A DNA stretch of 64,000 nucleotides from an uncultured Agromyces sp. (GTDB lineage: Bacteria > Actinomycetota > Actinomycetes > Actinomycetales > Microbacteriaceae), in NCBI GenBank assembly GCA_913053875.1, contig CAJXGN010000004.1, positions 186,001 through 250,000 of the forward strand. The letters are read 5' to 3'. Below the pieces are notes generated by a model that was not told where the DNA came from, did no database searches, and saw only the letters and a program-made list of their open reading frames with translations. Every line of letters starts with the position of its first letter. Positions within the stretch are counted from its first letter, which is position 1. Both the position numbers and the translations under genes were made by a program. Shown here piece after piece: positions 6,525 through 15,317 of this stretch.

Positions 6525-8133
6525 GATCGGCCGGGCCAGCATCTTCCTCGCGTCCGGCACCGTCGTCTCGCGCCTGCTCGGGTTCGTGCGCTCCATCGTG
6601 CTCGCCGCGGCGATCGGCCTCGTGGGCTCCGCGAGCGCCGACGCGTTCGCGGTCGCGAACCAGTTGCCGAACACGGTCTACACGATCGTCGCGGGGGGCG
6701 TGCTCACGGCCGTGCTCGTGCCCCAGATCGTGCGCGCGGGCCTGCAGGCCGACGGCGGCGCGGCCTACATCAACAAGCTGCTGACCATCGCCCTGGTCAT
6801 CCTGGGTGCCGCGACCCTCGTCGCCACCCTCGCGGCACCCCTGCTCACGCTGCTCTACGGCACCCAGCTCGACCCCGACACCCTCGCGCTCGCGACTGCG
6901 TTCGCGTGGTGGTGCCTGCCGCAGATCTTCTTCTACGGCCTGTACACGCTGCTCGGCGAGGTGCTCAACGCCCGCAAGAGCTTCGGCCCGTACACCTGGT
7001 CGCCGGTGCTCAACAACGTCGTCGCGCTCGCAGGCCTCGCCGCGCTCATGATCGTCTACGGCGCCGACCCCGACGGCACGCGCGACCCGAGCTCCTGGAC
7101 GCCCGACATGATCGCGCTGCTCGGCGGCACCGCGACCCTCGGCGTGGCCGCCCAGGCGCTCGTCCTGTTCTGGTTCTGGCGCCGCATCGGCCTGCGCTAC
7201 CGGCCCGACTTCCGTTGGCGCGGCGTTGGGCTGGGCGACGCGGGGCGCATGGCGAGCTGGACGTTCGGGATGCTCCTGCTCACGACGTTCGCGGGCATCG
7301 TGCAGACGAACGTCGCCGGCATCGCGTCCGACTCGGCGGCATCCGTCGCGACCCTCGCCCCGGCGTGGCTCATCTTCATGCTGCCGCACTCGGTGATCGC
7401 CGTCTCGATCGGCACCGCGTACTTCACGCGCATGAGCGAGCACGCGGCCGCACGCGACCTGGTGCGCCTGCGCGACGACATCGGCAGCGCCATCCGGGGC
7501 ATCGGCCTGCTCATGGTCGTCTCGGCCGCGATCATGATCGTGTGCGCCTACCCGATGGCCGCTGTCTTCGCCCCGGGCAACTTCGACAGCGTGTCGGCGT
7601 TCGGCAACGTCATCATCGGGTACCTCATCGGCCTCGTGCCCTTCAGCACCCTGTTCCTCGTGCAGCGCTCGTTCTACGCGCTCGGCGACACCCGCACGCC
7701 GTTCTTCTTCACGCTCTTCCAGGTGGTGCTGTTCGTCGGGCTCGCCCTCGCCTGCGCAACGCTGCCGGTCGACTTGATCGCGGTCGGCATCGCCGTGTCG
7801 ACGTCGATCGCCGGCACGTTGCAGCTCGCGCTCGCGCTCATCCTGCTGCGCAGGCGGCTCGGGCAGCTCGGCTTCCGTGCGGTCGTCGTGAGCTTCGTGC
7901 GCGACTCCGTCGCGATCGTGCCGGCCCTGCTCGCCGGTGCGGTGCTGCTCGTCGCGCTCGGCGGCACGACGGCCGGCGGATTCGCCGTCGACAGCCGGCT
8001 CGGCGCGATCGTGTCGATGCTCGCGATCGGCGCCGCCATGGGGCTGCTGTACATCGGCGGGCTCTGGCTGCTGCGCTCGCCCGAACTGCGCACGTTCGCC
8101 GCGCCGCTCGTCGCGCGGCTGCGCCGCCGCTGA
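6511..8133 (+). CDS. murJ: Lipid II flippase MurJ
   Basis: 540-residue polytopic MATE/MOP-superfamily protein (about 14 membrane segments) that moves lipid II across the cytoplasmic membrane for peptidoglycan synthesis. The N-terminus reads SIFLASGTVVSRLLGFVRSI and is followed by ADAFAVANQLPN, both typical of MurJ/MviN. The start at 6511 (MASGEIG) overlaps the preceding DUF6049 gene by 14 bases, so the two are probably translationally coupled. There is no long C-terminal pseudokinase extension like that of mycobacterial MviN. The protein ends soon after its last membrane segment in a basic tail. Confidence 0.95.
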   Translation: MASGEIGRASIFLASGTVVSRLLGFVRSIVLAAAIGLVGSASADAFAVANQLPNTVYTIVAGGVLTAVLVPQIVRAGLQADGGAAYINKLLTIALVILGAATLVATLAAPLLTLLYGTQLDPDTLALATAFAWWCLPQIFFYGLYTLLGEVLNARKSFGPYTWSPVLNNVVALAGLAALMIVYGADPDGTRDPSSWTPDMIALLGGTATLGVAAQALVLFWFWRRIGLRYRPDFRWRGVGLGDAGRMASWTFGMLLLTTFAGIVQTNVAGIASDSAASVATLAPAWLIFMLPHSVIAVSIGTAYFTRMSEHAAARDLVRLRDDIGSAIRGIGLLMVVSAAIMIVCAYPMAAVFAPGNFDSVSAFGNVIIGYLIGLVPFSTLFLVQRSFYALGDTRTPFFFTLFQVVLFVGLALACATLPVDLIAVGIAVSTSIAGTLQLALALILLRRRLGQLGFRAVVVSFVRDSVAIVPALLAGAVLLVALGGTTAGGFAVDSRLGAIVSMLAIGAAMGLLYIGGLWLLRSPELRTFAAPLVARLRRR

Positions 8134-8164
8134 CGCGCCGGCACGCGGCATCCGTACCCGTTCA

Positions 8165-8184
8165 CCGCGCGTACAGACGCGCGG
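8165..8184. terminator. Short hairpin after murJ
   Basis: CCGCGCGT-ACAG-ACGCGCGG, a perfect 8-bp stem 31 bases after the murJ stop and about 80 bases before trxB. No T run follows. It may terminate murJ or serve as an operator for trxB. Confidence 0.45.
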
Positions 8185-8266
8185 AATAGCGTGTCCGTAC
8201 ACTGTGTTGACGGTGGAGCGACCCACGAACGGCCGCGACACACCAGATCGATTCGAGGAGCAGCGC

Positions 8267-9232
8267 GTGCGCGACGTCATCATCATCGGTTCCGGCCCCG
8301 CCGGATTCACCGCGGCAATCTACGCCGCGCGGGCGGAACTGCAGCCGATGCTGGTCGCCAGCTCCGTCGAGGTGGGCGGCGAGCTCATGAACACGACCGA
8401 GGTCGAGAACTTCCCCGGCTTCCCCGACGGCATCATGGGCCCCGAGCTCATGGGCAAGATGCAGGCGCAGGCCGAGCGCTTCGGCACCGAGGTCGTCTAC
8501 GACGACGTCGTGAAGCTCGAGCTCGAGGGCGATGTCAAGCGCGTCACGCTCGGCAGCGGCGACGTGCACGAGGCCCGAACCGTCATCTACGCGACCGGCT
8601 CGGCCTACCGCAAGCTCGGCCTCCCCGAGGAGGACCGCCTGTCGGGCCACGGCCTCTCGTGGTGCGCCACCTGCGACGGCTTCTTCTTCAAGGCGAAGGA
8701 GATCGCGGTCGTCGGCGGCGGCGACTCGGCCATGGAGGAGGCGACCTTCCTCACGCGCTTCGCGTCGAAGGTCTACATCATCCACCGCCGCGAGGAGCTG
8801 CGCGCATCGAAGATCATGCAGCAGCGCGCCTTCGACGACCCGAAGATCGAGTTCATCTGGAACTCGGAGATCGCGGCGATCCAGGGCGCGGATGCGGTGA
8901 CCGGCGTCACCCTCCGCGACACCGTGACCGGCGCGGAGCGCGAGCTGCCCCTCGAGGGCCTGTTCGTGGCGATCGGCAACGACCCGCGCGTGCACCTCGT
9001 GCACGGGCAGCTCGACCTCACGGACGAGGGCACGGTCGCCGTGCAGGGCCGTTCGTCGAAGACCTCGCTGCCCGGCGTGTTCGCCGCAGGCGACGTGCTC
9101 GACCCGACCTACCGCCAGGCCGTCACCGCGGCAGGCTCCGGTACCGTCGCGGCACTCGACGCCGAGCACTATCTCGCCGCGCACGCCGACGCACCGGCCT
9201 CGCCCGAGACCGAGTTCGCCGTCGTCAACTGA
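8267..9232 (+). CDS. trxB: Thioredoxin-disulfide reductase
   Basis: 321-residue flavoprotein that passes electrons from NADPH to thioredoxin. It shows the FAD-binding GSGPAGFTAAIYAAR motif at the N-terminus, the redox-active CATC (WCATCDGFFFK), the NADPH-binding GGGDSAMEEA, and the C-terminal FAD motif GVFAAGDVLDPTYRQAVTA. The start is GTG 8267 (VRDVIIIGSG) with GAGGAG a few bases upstream, matching the family N-terminus. trxA follows after 49 bases, so reductase and thioredoxin form one unit. Confidence 0.96.
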   Translation: MRDVIIIGSGPAGFTAAIYAARAELQPMLVASSVEVGGELMNTTEVENFPGFPDGIMGPELMGKMQAQAERFGTEVVYDDVVKLELEGDVKRVTLGSGDVHEARTVIYATGSAYRKLGLPEEDRLSGHGLSWCATCDGFFFKAKEIAVVGGGDSAMEEATFLTRFASKVYIIHRREELRASKIMQQRAFDDPKIEFIWNSEIAAIQGADAVTGVTLRDTVTGAERELPLEGLFVAIGNDPRVHLVHGQLDLTDEGTVAVQGRSSKTSLPGVFAAGDVLDPTYRQAVTAAGSGTVAALDAEHYLAAHADAPASPETEFAVVN

Positions 9233-9281
9233 CCGCGGCGGAGCATCCGCACCGCTCGTTCACCCAACCTGAGGAGACCCC

Positions 9282-9605
9282 ATGACCGCACGCGCCGTCG
9301 ACCAGAGCACCTTCGAGCAGGAGGTCCTCAACAACTCCAAGACCGTCATGGTCGACTTCTGGGCGGAGTGGTGCGGCCCGTGCCGCGCCGTCAGCCCGAT
9401 CCTCGACCAGATCGCGACCGAGCACTCCGACAAGCTCGACATCGTCAAGCTCAACGTCGACGAGAACCCGCAGCTCGCGATGAAGTACCAGATCACCTCC
9501 ATCCCCGCGATGAAGGTCTTCCAGCAGGGCGAGGTCGTCAAGACCGTCATCGGCGCCAAGCCGAAGCCCGCGCTCGAGGCCGACCTCGCCGCCTACCTCG
9601 CGTAG
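9282..9605 (+). CDS. trxA: Thioredoxin
   Basis: 107-residue cytoplasmic thioredoxin with the active-site WCGPCR (WAEWCGPCRAVSP) and the conserved cis-proline region ITSIPAMKVF. It reduces protein disulfides using electrons from the TrxB encoded just upstream. CTGAGGAGACCCC gives a good ribosome-binding site before the ATG. A strong hairpin 23 bases after the stop ends the unit. Confidence 0.97.
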   Translation: MTARAVDQSTFEQEVLNNSKTVMVDFWAEWCGPCRAVSPILDQIATEHSDKLDIVKLNVDENPQLAMKYQITSIPAMKVFQQGEVVKTVIGAKPKPALEADLAAYLA

Positions 9606-9627
9606 CCGGCCCGTTCGCGAACCTCCA

Positions 9628-9660
9628 CGACCCGCCCGGCACCAGCCGGGCGGGTCGTTC
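9628..9660 (+). terminator. Terminator after trxA
   Basis: Perfect 13-bp stem CGACCCGCCCGGC / GCCGGGCGGGTCG with loop ACCA, followed by TTCGCGTT. Confidence 0.8.
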
Positions 9661-9734
9661 GCGTTCCACGGGGTCGCACGCGATGCCACCTGCGGGGGAT
9701 CGGCCGTGTCATCCGCCCTCCCGCGCCGAATACG

Positions 9735-11090
9735 ATGAAGTCGACAACAACGAACGGACACCTGAACGTGACTCCCGAGGGCCTCCCGAAGCGCACCGGC
9801 AACAACCTCGACCCGTGGTACCACCACTACGCGGCCCGAGCCGCCGGGTTGAGCGCCTCCGAGGTGCGCGCGCTGTTCGCCGTCGCGTCGCGCCCCGAGG
9901 TCGTGTCGCTCGCCGGCGGGATGCCGTTCGTGTCGGCCCTCCCCGACGAGTTCGTCATGGGCTCGCTCGAGCGCGTGATGCGCGAGCGCGGGCCGGTCGC
10001 CCTGCAGTACGGCTCCGGGCAGGGCACGGAGTCGATCCGCGAGCACATCCTCGAGATCATGGGGATCGAGGGCATCGAGGCCACGCTCGACAACCTCGTC
10101 GTGACGACGGGCTCCCAGCAGGCGCTCGACCTGGTGGCCAAGCTCTTCCTCGACCCCGGTGACGTGGTGCTCGCCGAGGCCCCCAGCTACGTCGGCGCGC
10201 TCGGCGTCTTCCGGTCGTACGAGGCCGACACCGTGCACATGGCCGTCGACGAGCACGGGCTCATCCCCGCCGCGCTGCAGGAGACGATCGATCGACTGCG
10301 GGCCGACGGTCGCCGCATCAAGCTGCTGTACACGATCCCGAACTTCCAGAACCCGTCGGGCGTGACGATGTCGGCCGAGCGGCGGGCCGAGGTGCTGCGG
10401 ATCTGCCGCGCCAACGAGATCCTCGTCGTCGAGGACAACCCGTACGGCCTGCTCTGGTTCGAGTCGCCGGCACCGAACGCGATCCGCTCGCTCGACGAGG
10501 ACGGCGTGATCTACCTCGGGTCGTTCTCGAAGACCCTCGCACCCGGCTTCCGCGTGGGCTGGGCGCTCGCGCCGCACGCCATCCGCGAGAAGCTCATCCT
10601 CGCGAACGAGTCGGCGATCCTCTCGCCGAGCGTGTTCAGCCAGATGGTCATCGCCGAGTACCTCGACCAGGTCGACTGGCGCACCCAGATCGACACGTTC
10701 CGCGGCCTGTACCGCGAACGCAAGGAGGCCATGCTCGAGGCGCTCGAGGACCACCTGCCCGAGCTCAGCTGGACCAACCCCGACGGCGGGTTCTTCGTCT
10801 GGCTCGACCTTCCGCCCGAGCTCGACTCGAAGGCCATGCTCCCGCGTGCCGTGCGGGAACTGGTCGCCTACACGCCCGGCACCGCCTTCTTCGACGACGG
10901 GGGAGGGCGGCACAACATCCGGCTGTCGTTCTGCTACCCGACGCCCGAGAGCATCCGGCTCGGCGTGCGCAGGCTCGCCAACGTCGTGGGCGGAGAGCTC
11001 GACCTGCTGACCACGTTCGCCGGCACGGGTTCGCTCGCGCTCGAGGATCGCGTTCGCCGCACCTCGACGCCGCCGTCCAACCTCGCCTGA
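9735..11090 (+). CDS. PLP-dependent aminotransferase (fold type I, 2-aminoadipate/MocR aminotransferase-like)
   Basis: 451 residues in the class-I aminotransferase group that includes LysN and MocR aminotransferase domains; no DNA-binding domain is attached. Seen in the sequence are PEVVSLAGGMP, the substrate and PLP loop YGSGQGTESIREHIL, LLYTIPNFQNPSG, the PLP-stacking EDNPYGLL, and GSFSKTLAPGFRVGW, which holds the Schiff-base lysine. The amino-group donor and acceptor cannot be told. The start is uncertain: ATG 9735 has no ribosome-binding site and overlaps a possible -10 TACGAT (9731-9736); in-frame GTG 9768 is a good alternative. It sits between trxA and the ddl-like gene, as in related genomes. 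Confidence 0.88.
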   Translation: MKSTTTNGHLNVTPEGLPKRTGNNLDPWYHHYAARAAGLSASEVRALFAVASRPEVVSLAGGMPFVSALPDEFVMGSLERVMRERGPVALQYGSGQGTESIREHILEIMGIEGIEATLDNLVVTTGSQQALDLVAKLFLDPGDVVLAEAPSYVGALGVFRSYEADTVHMAVDEHGLIPAALQETIDRLRADGRRIKLLYTIPNFQNPSGVTMSAERRAEVLRICRANEILVVEDNPYGLLWFESPAPNAIRSLDEDGVIYLGSFSKTLAPGFRVGWALAPHAIREKLILANESAILSPSVFSQMVIAEYLDQVDWRTQIDTFRGLYRERKEAMLEALEDHLPELSWTNPDGGFFVWLDLPPELDSKAMLPRAVRELVAYTPGTAFFDDGGGRHNIRLSFCYPTPESIRLGVRRLANVVGGELDLLTTFAGTGSLALEDRVRRTSTPPSNLA

Positions 11091-11112
11091 GAGAACCGGA
11101 GACCCCACGATC

Positions 11113-12075
11113 ATGCCCGACGCACCCGCACTCGACATCGTCGTCCTCGCCGGCGGTATCTCGCACGAACGCGACGTCTCCCTCCGGTCGGGTCGGCGCG
11201 TCGCAGACGGCCTGACCGCTGCCGGACATCGCGTGACACTGCGCGAGCCGGATGCCACGCTGCTCGCGCACCTCGCCGAGCATCGCCCCGACGTGGTGTG
11301 GCCCGCCCTGCATGGCGCGAGCGGCGAGGACGGTGCGCTGCGCGGACTGCTCGACGCGCTGGCACTGCCGTACGTCGGGGCGCGCTCGAACGCGTCCGGG
11401 CTCGCGTGGAACAAGCCGGTCGCGAAGACCGTCGTGCAGGCGGCCGGGGTGGCCACGCCCGACTGGATCACCGTGACGCGAGACGCGTTCCGCGAGCTCG
11501 GCGCCTCGAGCGTGCTCGACGCGGTGCTGCACCGGCTCGACACGCCGGTGGTCGTGAAGCCCGCGTCCGGCGGATCCGCCCAGGGGGTGTCGCTCGTCGA
11601 CGACCGTGGTGCGCTGCCGCGTGCGCTGGTCGATGCGTTCACGTACTCGGAGCTTGCGATCATCGAGCGACGCGTGGTCGGCACCGAGGTGTCGGTGGGC
11701 ATCGTGGACACCGGCTCCGGTCCGACCGCCCTCCCGCTCGTCGAGATCGAGCCGGTCTCGGGCGACTACAGCTTCGAAGCCCGCTACAACGCGGGGGAGA
11801 CCGTGTTCTACGCGCCGGCGCGGCTCGACGAGTCGCTCGCGGCGACGGTCTCCGATGCCGGACTCGCCGCCCACGCCGTGCTGGGCCTCCGGCACATCTC
11901 CCGCGTCGACTTCATCGTCGACGACGCGGGCACCCCGTGGTTCCTCGAGGCGAACGTGCTTCCCGGGCTCACCGAGACGTCTCTGCTGCCGCAGGCGATC
12001 GAGGCAGCCGGGCTTCGTCCCGGGAACGTGTACGCGGATCTGGCACGAACCGCCATGGCCGACGGCACCGACTGA
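11113..12075 (+). CDS. D-alanine--D-alanine ligase family protein (ATP-grasp)
   Basis: 320 residues with the Ddl layout: N-terminal LAGGISHERDVSLRSGRRV, HGASGEDGALRGLLDALALP, the ATP-grasp lysine motif VVKPASGGSAQGVSLV, and the C-terminal metal and substrate region FLEANVLPGLTETSLLPQAI. It would join two D-alanines (or a close analogue) for the peptidoglycan stem. Organisms of this group often have a second, longer ddl elsewhere, so the exact substrate is not certain. ACCGGAGAC upstream of the ATG is the likely ribosome-binding site. It follows the aminotransferase by 22 bases and converges on parB. Confidence 0.88.
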   Translation: MPDAPALDIVVLAGGISHERDVSLRSGRRVADGLTAAGHRVTLREPDATLLAHLAEHRPDVVWPALHGASGEDGALRGLLDALALPYVGARSNASGLAWNKPVAKTVVQAAGVATPDWITVTRDAFRELGASSVLDAVLHRLDTPVVVKPASGGSAQGVSLVDDRGALPRALVDAFTYSELAIIERRVVGTEVSVGIVDTGSGPTALPLVEIEPVSGDYSFEARYNAGETVFYAPARLDESLAATVSDAGLAAHAVLGLRHISRVDFIVDDAGTPWFLEANVLPGLTETSLLPQAIEAAGLRPGNVYADLARTAMADGTD

Positions 12076-12085
12076 CCCCGGTCAG
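12072..12085. terminator. Palindrome spanning the convergent ddl-like and parB stop codons
   Basis: CTGACC-CC-GGTCAG. The ddl-like TGA (12073-12075) and the parB stop (12082-12084, minus strand) lie in opposite arms, so one 14-bp palindrome ends both genes. The stem is short and termination strength is uncertain. Confidence 0.4.
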
Positions 12086-13083
12086 TTCCCCGCGCTGAAT
12101 CCGTCTTCGTCGCCCAGCTCCGCAAGTATGCGGTTCAGGTCATGTATTGTCGCGAAATCGATGCTGATCTGGCCTTTTCGTGCACCGAGTGAGACCTTGA
12201 CGCGAGTGTTCAGGCGATCGCCGAGCCGACCGGCGACCTCGTCGAGGTAGTGCTGGCGGCGCCCGGCCGCGGGCTTCACGCGTGCCGGCTTGGGGCTGGC
12301 GGATGCCGCCGCCTCCGCCGCACGAACCGAGAGGTCCTCGTTGACGATCTTCTCCGCCAGTCGCTGCATGCCCTCGGCGTCGCCGACCGAGAGGATCGCC
12401 CGAGCATGCCCGGCCGAGAGCACTCCCGACGCCACGCGCACCTGCACCTGCTCGGGCAGCTTCAGCAGCCGCAGTGTGTTCGAGATCTGCGGGCGGGAGC
12501 GCCCGATGCGGCTCGCGAGCTCCTCCTGGGTGATGCCGAAGTCCGCGAGCAACTGCTGGTACGCGGAGGCCTCCTCGAGCGGGTTGAGCTGCGAACGGTG
12601 GAGGTTCTCGAGCAGCGCGTCCCGCAGCATCGCGTCGTTCGCGGTGTCCTTGACGACTGCCGGGATCGTGTCGAGTCCCGCCTCCTTGGTGGCGCGGAGA
12701 CGACGCTCGCCCATGACGAGCTCGTACGTGCCCGCGGTCTCGGGGTGCGGGCGCACGACGATCGGCTGGAGGACGCCGAACTCGCGCACGCTGTAGACGA
12801 GCTCGGCGAGGTCGTCGGGATCGAAGACGCTGCGCGGCTGGTTCGCGTTGGGGACGATGGTCGCCGGGTCCAGCTGCAGGAGCCGAGCGCCGGGCACCGA
12901 GACGAGTCCGTCAGCGGCGTGCTCGGAGTTCGTCGAGCCATCGCCGTCGCTCCGGGCGGCCGTCGAGACCGTCGTCTCGCCGGGGAAGAAGACGTCGACG
13001 GGCCGCTGCTCGCGGGGCGCGTCGTCGCCGGTCGGGATGAGGGCGCCGATCCCCCTGCCGAGTCCCGTTCGCTTCGTCGCCAC
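12082..13083 (-). CDS. parB: Chromosome-partitioning protein ParB
   Basis: 333-residue ParB/Spo0J CTPase clamp that loads at parS and condenses the origin region. The N-terminal CTP-binding part has NANQPRSVFDPDDLAELVYS, QPIVVRP and GERRLRATKEAGL. The helix-turn-helix region carries ENLHRSQLNPLEEASAYQQL and SRPQISNTLRLLKLP. A C-terminal dimerisation domain follows. The basic N-terminal leader (MATKRTGLGRGIGALIP) is the segment that stimulates the ParA ATPase. It directly follows parA with no gap. Seven parS-like targets are in this window. Confidence 0.97.
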   Translation of the reverse strand: MATKRTGLGRGIGALIPTGDDAPREQRPVDVFFPGETTVSTAARSDGDGSTNSEHAADGLVSVPGARLLQLDPATIVPNANQPRSVFDPDDLAELVYSVREFGVLQPIVVRPHPETAGTYELVMGERRLRATKEAGLDTIPAVVKDTANDAMLRDALLENLHRSQLNPLEEASAYQQLLADFGITQEELASRIGRSRPQISNTLRLLKLPEQVQVRVASGVLSAGHARAILSVGDAEGMQRLAEKIVNEDLSVRAAEAAASASPKPARVKPAAGRRQHYLDEVAGRLGDRLNTRVKVSLGARKGQISIDFATIHDLNRILAELGDEDGFSAGN

Positions 13084-14901
13084 TTACTTCGCTCCTTCGA
13101 TCGCCGGTGCGCCGCGCAACGCCATCTCGGCCGCGGCTTCGCGGTACGAGAGGGATCCCGTCGACGCGTAGTCGTACGCGATGACGCTCTGCCCGTAGCT
13201 GGGCGCCTCGGAGACGCGGACCGAGCGCGGGATGATCGTGTTGAGCACCTGGGTGGGGAAGTGGTCGCGCACGTCCTGCGCGACCTGCTGCGCCAGGTTG
13301 GTGCGCGAGTCAAACATCGTCAGGAGGATGGTCGAGACCCGCAGCGCCGGGTTCAGGTGGCGTTCGATCAACTCGATGTTGCGGAGCAGCTGCGACAGGC
13401 CCTCGAGCGCGTAGTACTCGCACTGGATGGGGATGAGCACCTCGCGCGCGGCGACGAAGGCGTTGATCGTCAGCAGGCCGAGCGAGGGCGGGCAGTCGAT
13501 GAAGACGTAGTCGAACGCGCGGTCCGCCTGCTCGAGGTAGGCGTCGAGCGCACGGCGCAGGCGCTGCTCGCGCGCGACGAGGGAGACGAGCTCGATCTCG
13601 GCGCCGGCGAGATCGATCGTCGCGGGAACGCACTCGAGGTTCTCGTGCTCGGTGGTGGGCTGGACCACCTCAGCGAGCGAGGCGTCGTTGACGAGCGCGT
13701 CGTACACGCTCGCCGTGCCGGGACGATGCTCGACGCCGAGCGCCGTCGATGCGTTGCCCTGGGGATCGAGGTCGATGACGAGCACTCGCGCGCCGGTGCG
13801 CGCGAGTGCCGCGGAGAGGTTGACCGTCGTGGTGGTCTTCCCGACGCCGCCCTTCTGGTTCGAGATGGTGATGACGCGCGTGTGTTCGGGCTTCGGTAGC
13901 ACCTGGGACTCCAATGCGGCGCGGCGCCGCGTCTCCTCCGCGAGTTGCTCGGCCAGAGGCGCACCCGCGGCCGTTCCACGTGAAACGGTCGTCGACGGTT
14001 CGGCTCGCAGTGCGCCGGTGCGCTCCCGCAGGTCGTTCGTGCTGATCTCGGCTCCGGTCTCGGGCGGTCGGGCGGGGTGGTTGTCGTGCAGCGTGGGCAG
14101 CGGATCCTCGTGGAGGGCGGCTGCGGTGGCAGCGTCCCAGTCGATCACGCGGCGCACGGGCGCCTCCGTCGACGGGGGAGTGGCGGCTGCGGCAGGGCCC
14201 GCTGCGCCAGCATCCGATGCTACCGGTTCCGACGTGGCTTCCGACCCGCGCCCGGCCTCGCTGGTGGAGGCGCTCGACGTCGCTGCGGTGTCGGTGTCGT
14301 TCTGCCGGGGGGAGTCGGCATCGACGATCTCCGTCGTCGTGTCCGCATCGGCCGGAGCGACGGGCGCGTGCGCTGCGGCTGGCGACGGTTCCGTGTCAGC
14401 TGCCGGTTGCTCGTTCTCGGACGAAGCGTGTTCACCCTCCGCCGGCGGATGCTCGATCGGAGACGTGCCGGCGGCTGCCGCATCGGCTGCCGCCGATACC
14501 GCCGATTCGGTCGCCGGCTCGCTCGCGGGTGCCGGTGCAGGCGCTGGGGCGTACCGCGCGTAGTCGTCCTGATCGGCAGACGTCTCGCGAGTCGCGTGCG
14601 TCGGAGCCAGCTGGGCGACGGCGGTCGCGCCGGGAGTCAGGTGCAGCTCCGGAGATGTTGCGGAAGGCACCGCTCCCTGGCGAGAATCCGCGGGGAACGG
14701 CGGGGTGGGGGAGGGTTCACCCGGGGCACCCTGGGACGTGTCCGTTGCCGGGTTCGCGGGCGCGGGCCGAGTCGTGGCCTGTGGTGCCGGCGGCGGCGGC
14801 ACGTTCGGCGGGGCGGCATCCGCCGTCCGAGACCCGGTGTCCGATTCGGAAGGCGTACTCTGCTTCCTTCGGAACCAACCCCGACCGGATCCCTGCGCCA
14901 T
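13084..14901 (-). CDS. parA: Chromosome-partitioning ATPase ParA with long disordered N-terminal extension
   Basis: 605 residues. The C-terminal ~262 form a standard ParA/Soj: deviant Walker A SNQKGGVGKTTTTVNL at about 345-362, the VLVIDLDPQGNAS motif, and FDYVFIDCPPSLGLL. The first ~340 residues are Ala/Pro/Thr/Glu/Asp-rich low complexity with no recognisable domain, roughly doubling the usual length of about 300. The frame stays open across this stretch in the parA frame, and ATG 14901 has TAGGAGTGGGA just upstream, so the extension is likely real. A start nearer to residue 315 would give a normal-length protein. A parS site lies inside the coding sequence. Confidence 0.9.
   Translation of the reverse strand: MAQGSGRGWFRRKQSTPSESDTGSRTADAAPPNVPPPPAPQATTRPAPANPATDTSQGAPGEPSPTPPFPADSRQGAVPSATSPELHLTPGATAVAQLAPTHATRETSADQDDYARYAPAPAPAPASEPATESAVSAAADAAAAGTSPIEHPPAEGEHASSENEQPAADTEPSPAAAHAPVAPADADTTTEIVDADSPRQNDTDTAATSSASTSEAGRGSEATSEPVASDAGAAGPAAAATPPSTEAPVRRVIDWDAATAAALHEDPLPTLHDNHPARPPETGAEISTNDLRERTGALRAEPSTTVSRGTAAGAPLAEQLAEETRRRAALESQVLPKPEHTRVITISNQKGGVGKTTTTVNLSAALARTGARVLVIDLDPQGNASTALGVEHRPGTASVYDALVNDASLAEVVQPTTEHENLECVPATIDLAGAEIELVSLVAREQRLRRALDAYLEQADRAFDYVFIDCPPSLGLLTINAFVAAREVLIPIQCEYYALEGLSQLLRNIELIERHLNPALRVSTILLTMFDSRTNLAQQVAQDVRDHFPTQVLNTIIPRSVRVSEAPSYGQSVIAYDYASTGSLSYREAAAEMALRGAPAIEGAK
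13973..13986. promoter_or_regulatory. parS-like site inside parA
   Basis: GTTCCACGTGAAAC, one mismatch from the parS core, lying near the junction of the ParA extension and its ATPase domain. It could let ParB feed back on parA expression. Confidence 0.75.
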
Positions 14902-15059
14902 TCCCACTCCTACCCCGTCTGCGGAGAGCCACGGGTGAACCGTTGCTCGGCACTCCAGCGTAACCGGGGACTCTCACCTCCGACGATCGATTTCGGTCGT
15001 CTCGCGGACTCCTGCGGGATTCCCACTGTGGAGAGGTGCACATCCGCGACGCTCAAGCC

Positions 15060-15073
15060 GTTTCACGTGAAAC
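15060..15073. promoter_or_regulatory. parS site
   Basis: GTTTCACGTGAAAC, a perfect palindromic core; the wider 16-mer CGTTTCACGTGAAACA matches 15 of 16 positions of the Bacillus/Streptomyces consensus. It lies upstream of parA. Confidence 0.9.
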
Positions 15074-15212
15074 ATCGGCTCCTCGCCGGGTGGGGACGGC
15101 GTCCGCTCGGCAGGTGCCCGCAACCCGATGCACCACGCCTCAGGCGACCCCGAGCGACTCCACCCCGCGTTCGGTACCTGGGGAAACGGTCCGCGGTGAA
15201 CCACGCGGCGCG

Positions 15213-15244
15213 GAGGAGACCGCACTGCTCCAGTGTGTCTCCTC
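15213..15244. repeat. Nested hairpin in the gene-free segment
   Basis: Outer arms GAGGAGAC (15213-15220) and GTCTCCTC (15237-15244) enclose inner arms CACTG (15223-15227) and CAGTG (15231-15235) with loop CTC, giving a two-step stem with small bulges. It lies 60 bases before the parS site at 15304. Role unknown. Confidence 0.5.
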
Positions 15245-15303
15245 ATGGGGAGGTGCCCGTGGCTTCCGCGCCAGTGCGACCGCCGTGCCGTGCTGAGAAC
15301 GAT

Positions 15304-15317
15304 GTTTCACGTGGAAC
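15304..15317. promoter_or_regulatory. parS-like site
   Basis: GTTTCACGTGGAAC, the reverse complement of GTTCCACGTGAAAC; one mismatch from the core. Flanked as TGTTTCACGTGGAACA. Confidence 0.85.

Noticed and set aside
12250..13899. 549-codon plus-strand frame opposite parB and parA
   Set aside because: Mirror frame of two well-identified genes; Arg/Leu/Asp-rich shadow translation.
15048..15090. Repeated peptide FHVKH/FHVEP in several short frames
   Set aside because: It is only the translation of parS copies and does not mark a protein family.
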